A stretch of DNA of 12,082 nucleotides from JBFHES01 sp041584015 (GTDB lineage Bacteria > Bacteroidota > Bacteroidia > Bacteroidales > M50B96), in the NCBI GenBank assembly GCA_041584015.1, contig JBFHES010000140.1:1-12082 (forward strand), written 5' to 3'. Positions 7,379 through 12,082 of the stretch are shown here, piece after piece. The translations under genes and the position numbers were made by a program. How positions within the stretch are numbered: the stretch's first letter is position 1; each line of letters opens with the position of its first letter. Below the pieces are notes generated by a model that saw only the letters and a program-made list of their open reading frames with translations, was not told where the DNA came from and did no database searches.

Positions 7379-8940
7379 TATTTTTCCTCTTTTTGTTTTT
7401 GATCGTCGATCTTTTTTCCATTGATCTTGTATTCCTTGTCATTCCTGAACGAGATAGTCATGAATAAGGTTCCATCTTCGTTGTACTTTTTCCAATTTTT
7501 TTCTCTACTCCCAAAAACATAAAAACGTTCTTCCTCTAAATTTCCATTTTCGAAATACCATTTATGCTTTCCATCTTCTTGACCTTGAATAAAACTTCCT
7601 TCAAATTTAAGTTTTTCATCCGAATAATAGTATTTCCAATCGCCTTCTTTTAAACCATCTTTATAAATGCCTTGTTCATAGTGCCCTCCAACGTTGTTAA
7701 CCCATTCTCCTTCTTTCAGTCCGAGTACATACTCTCCGTATTCAATTTTATCTCCATTACGCAGGTATTCAGTACAAAATCCATCTTCCTTACCTTGGCT
7801 GTAATGCTCAACCCGCTTCACTTCACCGGTATCATAATACCAGGTCCACTCGCCATTATATCGTCCGGATTTATAATTTCCTTTTTGCTCTATTCCTCCT
7901 TCAATGAAATAAAAAGTCCATTTACCACTCTTTCGGCCATTTTTATATTTACCTGCAGATTTAAGCTCACCACTTGGATAATAGAACTCCCACTTTCCAT
8001 CTTTTTTACCATCATCATTAACAACTCCCTTGCTTATTACATTGCCGTAATCATCGTAGTTGGTACTGAACATGGTTTCAGAATTTTCATCAAAGCCCTT
8101 GTGTTTTCCAACCGGAACCGTATCGCGATAGCCTCCTGAAGATTTTAATTTACCGTTGCTGTAATATTCATTTTTGATTTCAATATCGGGTATTGCTTTC
8201 AGATTTGTTTCTCTAATTTCGCCATTAAAATACCTGATGTTCTTTTTCAACTGGCCTTTAATATCGTACTCTTTATAATAACCATGTAGTTTATCGTTCA
8301 GGTAATTAGCTTCAATATGCACCCTATCATTTGGATGATAGTTAATCCACTGCCCTTGCTTTAATCCCTGATCGTCGTAACGATTAATTTTTACTTTTTT
8401 TATGATCACATCATTTCGATGCTGATAATAGGTAATGATGCGGCCTTCGCTATTAAACTCCTTTCCCAGCCCGTGTTTACGACCATTCTTGAATTTAAAC
8501 TCGTAACGCAAATAGCCATCTTCAAAGTAATACGATTTATTCTCACGGGTATCTTTTACAAACAATTCCCTGGAAATCAATCCACCAGACTTTACACCAT
8601 CATCATCTTTCTCGTATTTAAACTTTGAATAGTAGCCATTCTTTTTGCCTTTCCGATAATTAATAATTTCAGTCGTATCGCCTTCACCGTCATAAAATAT
8701 CCACTCACCTTCCAACTCAAAATTTTGCCTATTGCCTTCTGTTTTTATAACTCCATCAGGATAATAGGTTTTCCAATAACCATTTGGTTTGTTATCCTGA
8801 ATAACTCCTTCGCTTGAAATTCTGTTATTCGGATAATAGTAAAATGTATAACCATTGGGCAATGTATCGTTTTGTTGACCAAGTGATGTAAGCACACTTA
8901 TCAACAAAAAAATAGTTATCAGATATTTTGTTTGCAGCAT
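7378..8940 (-). CDS. Exported MORN-repeat (YwqK-like) protein
   Basis: A 520-residue protein with a Sec signal peptide (MLQTKYL, hydrophobic 7-20, likely cleavage near SLG/QQ). There is no lipobox cysteine, so a periplasmic or secreted soluble protein is expected. The mature part is almost entirely MORN_2-type repeats of about 23-25 residues with the pattern G-x-W-x-x-Y-Y-x-x-G-x-x-K-x-x-G-x-Y-x-x-G. Units start near residues 54, 78, 102, 154, 195, 220, 277, 315, 339, 363, 386, 411, 433, 457 and 480, the most regular being 315-445. It ends in a charged tail rich in Lys and Glu. Such repeats form an elongated beta-hairpin stack; annotation pipelines often call them YwqK-family antitoxins, but I see no toxin here. 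Its start overlaps the nadA stop (TAATG) and its stop overlaps the receiver start in the same way. Molecular function is unknown. Confidence 0.88.
   Translation of the reverse strand: MLQTKYLITIFLLISVLTSLGQQNDTLPNGYTFYYYPNNRISSEGVIQDNKPNGYWKTYYPDGVIKTEGNRQNFELEGEWIFYDGEGDTTEIINYRKGKKNGYYSKFKYEKDDDGVKSGGLISRELFVKDTRENKSYYFEDGYLRYEFKFKNGRKHGLGKEFNSEGRIITYYQHRNDVIIKKVKINRYDDQGLKQGQWINYHPNDRVHIEANYLNDKLHGYYKEYDIKGQLKKNIRYFNGEIRETNLKAIPDIEIKNEYYSNGKLKSSGGYRDTVPVGKHKGFDENSETMFSTNYDDYGNVISKGVVNDDGKKDGKWEFYYPSGELKSAGKYKNGRKSGKWTFYFIEGGIEQKGNYKSGRYNGEWTWYYDTGEVKRVEHYSQGKEDGFCTEYLRNGDKIEYGEYVLGLKEGEWVNNVGGHYEQGIYKDGLKEGDWKYYYSDEKLKFEGSFIQGQEDGKHKWYFENGNLEEERFYVFGSREKNWKKYNEDGTLFMTISFRNDKEYKINGKKIDDQKQKEEK
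7385..7390 (-). promoter_or_regulatory. Shine-Dalgarno site of the receiver gene
   Basis: On the minus strand AGAGGA ends six bases before the receiver ATG (7378-7376), inside the final codons of the MORN gene. It is one of only two clear Shine-Dalgarno sites in the window. It argues that the receiver is a deliberately translated gene and not a read-through product. Confidence 0.6.
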
Positions 8941-9938
8941 TATAAGCCAAGTTTTTCAGATATTTCAAGCATCCTGCGAATTGGTTTTTCAGCCAAAATT
9001 CTTAAATCTTCCTCTAAAGTTACTTCCGGCAATTCGTATTTCATGCACAGGTATAATTTACGAAGCGTGTTTAATTTCATAAAATTACAATCATTACAAG
9101 CGCATGTAGAATCGTTTGGTGGCGCAGGAATGAACAACTTCTCCGGATTCGATTTTTGCATTTGATGAATGATACCGGATTCAGTTGCTACTATGAACTT
9201 CTTCTTTTCGCTGTTTATTGTGTGACTTAAAATTGACGAAGTTGATCCAACATGATCGGCAACCAGAAGCACTTGCTTCTCACATTCCGGGTGCGCTAAA
9301 ATTTCAGCATCTGGATTTTCAGCCTTAAGTTTTAATATTTTTTCAAGACTAAATTGTTCATGAACATGACAAGCTCCGTCCCATAAAACCATATCTCTGC
9401 CTGTTACGCTGTTGATATAATTTCCCAGGTTTTTATCAGGAGCGAATATTAATTTCTGATCTTTCGGAAAGCTATCAACAATTTGCTTGGCATTTGTTGA
9501 TGTACAAACCACATCGGTTAACGCCTTTATTGCCGCCGATGTATTTACGTAAGAAATTACAAGATGATCGGGATGTTGCTCTTTGAAAAGTTTGAATTTA
9601 TCCGCCGGAGCCGATTCGGCCAACGAACAACCAGCCTTTAAATCAGGAAGCAGTACCTTTTTTTCGGGCGCCAATATTTTAGCTGTTTCCGCCATAAAGT
9701 GCACACCGGCAAAAACAATCATATCAGCATCGGTTTTGGCCGCTTGTTGCGAGAGGGCTAAACTATCACCGACAAAATCTGAGATATCCTGAATATCGCC
9801 GGTTTGGTAATAGTGACCAAGAATTACTGCATTCTTTTCTTTTTTCAATTTATTTATCTCTTCAACCAGGTTTAAAGAGTCGTCAATCTTTATATCTAAA
9901 AATCCTTTTTCGATAAGGTCTGTTTCTTTAACTAACAT
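8940..9938 (-). CDS. nadA: Quinolinate synthase NadA
   Basis: Iron-sulfur enzyme that condenses iminoaspartate with dihydroxyacetone phosphate to quinolinate, the second step of de novo NAD synthesis. Residues are numbered from the start chosen here (332 aa): AVILGHYYQTGDIQDISDFVGDS (37-59), FAGVHFMAET (76-85), LPDLKAGCSLAESAP (97-111) with cluster ligand C104, VNTSAAIKA (131-139), WDGACHVHEQF (186-196) with ligand C190, LAHPEC (214-219), and the C-terminal TCACNDCNFMK, whose last cysteine C284 is the expected third 4Fe-4S ligand. The frame extends upstream to 10019, but the added 27 residues (rich in Ile, Asn and Tyr) are not family-like and overlap the candidate promoter, so MLVKETD at 9938 is preferred. 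It is the first gene of a four-gene run. nadB and nadC are not present. Confidence 0.95.
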   Translation of the reverse strand: MLVKETDLIEKGFLDIKIDDSLNLVEEINKLKKEKNAVILGHYYQTGDIQDISDFVGDSLALSQQAAKTDADMIVFAGVHFMAETAKILAPEKKVLLPDLKAGCSLAESAPADKFKLFKEQHPDHLVISYVNTSAAIKALTDVVCTSTNAKQIVDSFPKDQKLIFAPDKNLGNYINSVTGRDMVLWDGACHVHEQFSLEKILKLKAENPDAEILAHPECEKQVLLVADHVGSTSSILSHTINSEKKKFIVATESGIIHQMQKSNPEKLFIPAPPNDSTCACNDCNFMKLNTLRKLYLCMKYELPEVTLEEDLRILAEKPIRRMLEISEKLGL

Positions 9939-9974
9939 ACAATTAATAATAAATAAGTAATTTAAATAATATAT

Positions 9975-9994
9975 GATATTATTAATAATCGGTT
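9975..9994 (-). repeat. AACCGATT-type element, copy 1 (nadA leader)
   Basis: The minus-strand sequence AACCGATTATTAATAATATC lies about 37-56 bases upstream of the nadA ATG and just downstream of its candidate -7 box. A shorter version, AACCGATTGTTAATATC, occurs at 10112-10128. The position in the leader would suit a repressor site, but that is inference. Confidence 0.35.
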
Positions 9995-10005
9995 CATACT
10001 GTTTG

Positions 10006-10038
10006 CAAAATAAAGGCAATTTATTTGTTTTCTATCAA
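10006..10038 (-). promoter_or_regulatory. Candidate nadA-operon promoter
   Basis: On the minus strand, TTATTTTG (10013-10006) matches seven of eight positions of the Bacteroidota -7 box TAnnTTTG and is followed by C, as is common. A TTG at 10038-10036 lies 22 bases upstream and could serve as the -33 element, although the spacing is slightly long. The predicted leader to the 9938 start is about 60 bases. It supports the shorter nadA start. Confidence 0.35.
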
Positions 10039-10111
10039 TCTAAAAACTTTACAGTGTATTATTAACATATGCTATTGTTGTTAGCCCATTTATTAGGTGG
10101 TATTTACAAAT

Positions 10112-10132
10112 GATATTAACAATCGGTTAATA
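10112..10132. repeat. AACCGATT-type element, copy 2, with inverted repeat TATTAAC/GTTAATA
   Basis: TATTAAC (10114-10120) and GTTAATA (10126-10132) are perfect seven-base arms around AATCG. The minus-strand sequence AACCGATTGTTAATATC (10128-10112) repeats the element in the nadA leader at 9994-9975 apart from a three-base length difference and one substitution. It lies about 174 bases upstream of nadA. Confidence 0.4.
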
Positions 10133-10450
10133 GCTAATTTTATGTTTTTAGATGAGATTATTTTCTTCAATTATCGTGTGTGAAGTGTTCATAAATTAAG
10201 TGCTCTGAACTAACAAATAAAGTTGCCTGATAAGTTTAAAATTTGTATCCAAGATAGGACCAATACAATGCAAATATTTTTTTCATTTTTAGTTGTGAAG
10301 TAGTTAACATAAGCTAACAACAGGGGTGTTAATAACTGTAAAAGTTGTTAATTTAAATGAGTTCAAATGGTTATCATCTAAAAAGAATAAAATTGTGTTT
10401 TCAAACAATATATATAAATAAGTAGATATGATAGGCTTTTGTATTTTTGC

Positions 10451-10476
10451 CTTTCATATTTTTAAAAATATGAAAG
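10451..10476. repeat. Perfect 26-bp palindrome in nadA/rpiB intergenic region
   Basis: Thirteen-base arms CTTTCATATTTTT (10451-10463) and AAAAATATGAAAG (10464-10476) are exact reverse complements with no spacer, and symmetry ends at a C/C mismatch. As RNA it would fold into a hairpin of about 11 pairs. A terminator is unlikely because the sequence after it on either strand is not a T-run. A perfect -7-type box TATTTTTG (10442-10449) precedes it by one base, but no -33 element is visible. Confidence 0.7.
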
Positions 10477-10649
10477 CTGTGTTTTATATTTTCTTCTTCT
10501 CAGAAAAATTATGTGAGGTGGAAATTTATTTCGGTAAAATTTAGATTTCTTAATCAGAGGAAAAATAGTTTAACTGATAAAGTATAAAATTGAAGAATTA
10601 GCATTTTTTTAATTCAGCAAAAAAAATGAAAATATTTAAGCGGTTTAGA

Positions 10650-10688
10650 ATTTAATATTGATGTACAAATGACCATGAAATATTAAAT
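10650..10688. repeat. AT-only inverted repeat ATTTAATATT / AATATTAAAT
   Basis: Ten-base arms at 10650-10659 and 10679-10688 with a 19-base spacer, about 90-130 bases upstream of rpiB. The arms contain only A and T, so chance is a real possibility, and the long spacer makes a stable RNA hairpin unlikely. Confidence 0.3.
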
Positions 10689-10730
10689 ATTCGATTCTCA
10701 GCGGCTTTTATGCTTTATAAAACAGACTTA

Positions 10731-10763
10731 TTTATCTTAACTTCTGATATTTATATACATTTG
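10731..10763 (+). promoter_or_regulatory. Candidate rpiB promoter
   Basis: TACATTTG (10756-10763), followed by C, is an exact match to the Bacteroidota -7 consensus TAnnTTTG. TTTA at 10731-10734, 21 bases upstream, is a three-of-four match to the -33 TTTG. The predicted transcription start is near 10768, giving a leader of only about ten A/T-rich bases before the ATG at 10779. No stronger candidate exists between 10560 and rpiB. Confidence 0.45.
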
Positions 10764-10778
10764 CAAAAAGTTTAAAAA

Positions 10779-11219
10779 ATGAATAAAAGAATTGCTCTCG
10801 CTTGCGATCATGCAGGATTTGATACCAAAATTGTATTAATCGACTATTTAAAAAGTAAAGGATACGAAATTGAAGATTTTGGAACCAATTCTACAGAAAG
10901 TTGCGATTATCCGGATTATGCTCATCCGATGGCAGCAAGTGTTGAAAATGGAAACGCTGATTTTGGCATTACTTTATGCGGAAGTGGAAATGGAATTAAT
11001 ATGGTGGCAAATAAACATCAAGGAATTCGTTCGGCTTTATGTTGGGAAATTGAATTGGCAGAAATGGCAAGATTACATAATAATGCAAATGTTTGTTCAA
11101 TTCCAGCTCGCTACATTTCAATTGAAAAAGCGAAAGCAATTGTCGATAAATTTTTAACTACCGGGTTTGAAGGTGGTCGACATATTGCCAGAGTAAATAA
11201 AATTCCGCTAGCAAAATAA
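10779..11219 (+). CDS. rpiB: Ribose-5-phosphate isomerase B
   Basis: Interconverts ribose-5-phosphate and ribulose-5-phosphate in the pentose phosphate pathway. The 146-residue protein matches RpiB of the RpiB/LacA/LacB family in length and motifs: IALACDHAGF (5-14) with D10 and H11 for phosphate/ring contacts, FGTNSTESCDYPDYAHP (34-50), ITLCGSGNGINM (64-75) with catalytic-base Cys67, and RLHNNANVCSIPARY (98-112) with H100, the usual ring-opening histidine. GGRHIARVNKI (132-142) supplies the C-terminal phosphate-binding Arg/His. Cys67 and HNNANV favour RpiB over the galactose-6-phosphate isomerase subunits. The start at 10779 has a purely A-rich leader. A lutB-like gene follows on the same strand after 33 bases and may be co-transcribed; no terminator is visible in between. 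Confidence 0.95.
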   Translation: MNKRIALACDHAGFDTKIVLIDYLKSKGYEIEDFGTNSTESCDYPDYAHPMAASVENGNADFGITLCGSGNGINMVANKHQGIRSALCWEIELAEMARLHNNANVCSIPARYISIEKAKAIVDKFLTTGFEGGRHIARVNKIPLAK

Positions 11220-11252
11220 ATTCATTTAATAAATAGTTTCTCAAAGTACTAA

Positions 11253-12082
11253 ATGAGTATCAGCAAAAAATTTCAAGTCGATGCCGAAAACAAGGCATTT
11301 GATAAACAGCACAGAAAAACCATTCGCTTTAACATGAAGCAATATGATGCTGCTGTTTCTCGAGGCATGAATGAATTTGTTAATATTGATTTAGCTAAAC
11401 AGCGTACATCTTATCTTAAGGAAAAAGTACTTCAGAATTGGGATAAATACCTGATTGAGTTTGAAAGTAATTTTAAGAGCAATGGGGGAGAGGTATACTG
11501 GGCCAAAGATGAAAAAGAATTAATAGATCAGTTAATTCCTATCCTAAAAGATGAGCAAGTAAAATTGGTTGTCAAGAGCAAATCTATGACAACCGAAGAG
11601 ATAGAGCTAAACGATCATCTGGAAGAAAATAATATTGAAGTTGTTGAAACAGATTTGGGTGAATTTATAGTTCAGGTAGCCGGCGAAAAACCTTACCATA
11701 TTGTTACACCAGCAATGCATAAATCTAAAGAGGATGTTGCCGAGCTGTTTAACGAAAAGTTTGAAACACCTTTAAAAAGTACACCCGAAGAACTTACAGC
11801 TTTTGTGAGAGCACGGCTTCGCGAAAAATTTGTAACTGCTGATGTTGGTTTTACTGGTGCCAATTTTCTTTTACCCGATATTGGAGGAATTGCTCTTACC
11901 GAAAACGAAGGAAATGGCTTAATGACCATGGCTTTTCCAAGAATACATATTGTTATTGCCGGCATTGAGAAGATAATTCCCTCTTATAAAGATTTAGCCA
12001 GGTTTTGGCCGGTTCTATCAACCCACGGAACTGGTCAGAAATTAACCGTGTATAATTCCATAATCACCGGACCAAAAAAAGC
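11253..12082 (+). CDS. LutB-like lactate utilisation iron-sulfur protein (partial, C-terminus beyond right edge)
   Basis: Probable LutB/YkgF component of the LutABC-type L-lactate oxidation complex, a cytoplasmic or membrane-associated electron-transfer protein. The 276 complete codons visible begin MSISKKFQVDAENKAF and cover the LUD-domain half: a helical N-terminus (about 1-75), GGEVYWAKDEKEL (78-90), VKLVVKSKSMTTEEIELN (103-120), IEVVETDLGEFIVQ (128-141), the motif TGANFLLPDIGGIALTENEGNG (201-222), and STHGTGQKLTVYNSIITGPKK (256-276). The two ferredoxin-type cysteine clusters expected near residues 300-400 lie beyond the window, so about 60 percent of a typical 450-480 residue protein is present. 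The start at 11253 follows a TA ending in TAA-ATG with no Shine-Dalgarno sequence. A lutA-like gene, often upstream of lutB, is absent; rpiB is there instead. Confidence 0.9.
   Translation, partial: MSISKKFQVDAENKAFDKQHRKTIRFNMKQYDAAVSRGMNEFVNIDLAKQRTSYLKEKVLQNWDKYLIEFESNFKSNGGEVYWAKDEKELIDQLIPILKDEQVKLVVKSKSMTTEEIELNDHLEENNIEVVETDLGEFIVQVAGEKPYHIVTPAMHKSKEDVAELFNEKFETPLKSTPEELTAFVRARLREKFVTADVGFTGANFLLPDIGGIALTENEGNGLMTMAFPRIHIVIAGIEKIIPSYKDLARFWPVLSTHGTGQKLTVYNSIITGPKK

Larger units (their letters stand above)
10020..10778. other. Long AT-rich divergent intergenic region (nadA/rpiB)
   Basis: Nearly 760 bases without a convincing gene. It contains promoter candidates at both ends, a perfect 26-bp palindrome (10451-10476), a TATTAAC/GTTAATA inverted repeat (10114-10132), a 10-bp AT-only inverted repeat (10650-10659/10679-10688), and several TTAACA/TGTTAA hexamers between 10062 and 10351. 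Only very short ATG frames occur, for example 22 codons at 10357 and 24 codons at 10470. I see no tRNA-like or known riboswitch structure. Its length is striking against the zero-gap packing of the neighbouring genes. Confidence 0.7.

Noticed and set aside
7672..8139. Plus-strand 155-codon frame antisense to the MORN gene
   Set aside because: The repetitive MORN coding sequence keeps the opposite strand open; the hydrophobic product is a by-product of that composition.
7378..8940. MORN-repeat protein as the antitoxin of a toxin-antitoxin pair
   Set aside because: The YwqK antitoxin label is a pipeline habit; the protein is large and has a signal peptide, and no toxin-like neighbour exists, since the adjacent gene is a canonical receiver.
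9939..10019. Extended N-terminus of NadA as a membrane anchor
   Set aside because: The extra residues are mixed Ile/Asn/Tyr without a clean hydrophobic helix, are encoded by very AT-rich leader DNA, and overlap the promoter candidate.
10357..10426. 22-codon frame in the nadA/rpiB gap
   Set aside because: No ribosome binding site, no promoter close by, and the length is expected by chance.
10710..10775. 21-codon frame ending three bases before the rpiB ATG, as a leader peptide
   Set aside because: Its start lies upstream of the best rpiB promoter box (10756-10763), so it would not be on that transcript; no conserved or attenuation-like features.
11693..11965. Minus-strand 90-codon frame
   Set aside because: Antisense to the LutB-like gene, whose LUD motifs run across the same bases.

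Overview
The window looks like chromosomal DNA from an AT-rich member of the Bacteroidota, probably a Bacteroidales/Marinilabiliales-type anaerobe or facultative anaerobe. The reasons are: a GT3 (eukaryotic-like) glycogen synthase next to a GH133-GT4-GH57 glucan cluster, an arrangement I associate with this phylum; few Shine-Dalgarno sequences; promoter boxes that resemble the Bacteroidota -7 motif TAnnTTTG; and A/T-rich leaders. The genus is an inference. I see no mobile element, CRISPR array, tRNA or rRNA.

Region 1 (1-5608, minus strand) is a storage-polysaccharide block. Read in the direction of transcription it contains a glycogen debranching enzyme (GH133), a GT4 glucan-type glycosyltransferase whose ATG directly abuts the preceding stop, and a GH57 alpha-glucan enzyme with a clear ribosome binding site. 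A good intrinsic terminator follows, and then a GT3 glycogen synthase that runs off the left edge. Together they would build, trim and remodel glycogen in the cytoplasm.

Region 2 (5609-5965) is a 357-base gap holding two palindromes, a weak promoter candidate for the debranching operon, and a Met-less 59-codon open frame of doubtful meaning.

Region 3 (5966-9938, minus strand) is a very compact four-gene run: nadA, an exported MORN-repeat protein, a stand-alone response-regulator receiver, and ruvB. Two junctions are TAATG overlaps and the third is TAG-TAA-ATG, so the genes are probably co-transcribed and translationally coupled although their functions look unrelated.

Region 4 (9939-10778) is a long AT-rich divergent intergenic region between nadA and rpiB. 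It holds promoter candidates for both genes, a perfect 26-bp palindrome, a repeated AACCGATT-type element and a cluster of TTAACA hexamers. It is the least explained part of the window.

Region 5 (10779-12082, plus strand) has rpiB (ribose-5-phosphate isomerase B), followed 33 bases later by a lutB-like lactate-utilisation iron-sulfur protein that runs off the right edge.

Most of the window is recognisable housekeeping metabolism. No clearly new multi-gene system is visible. The points most worth a second look are the Asp-to-Asn change at the expected catalytic acid of the GH133 enzyme, the receiver/MORN pair locked between nadA and ruvB, and the structured nadA-rpiB intergenic region.
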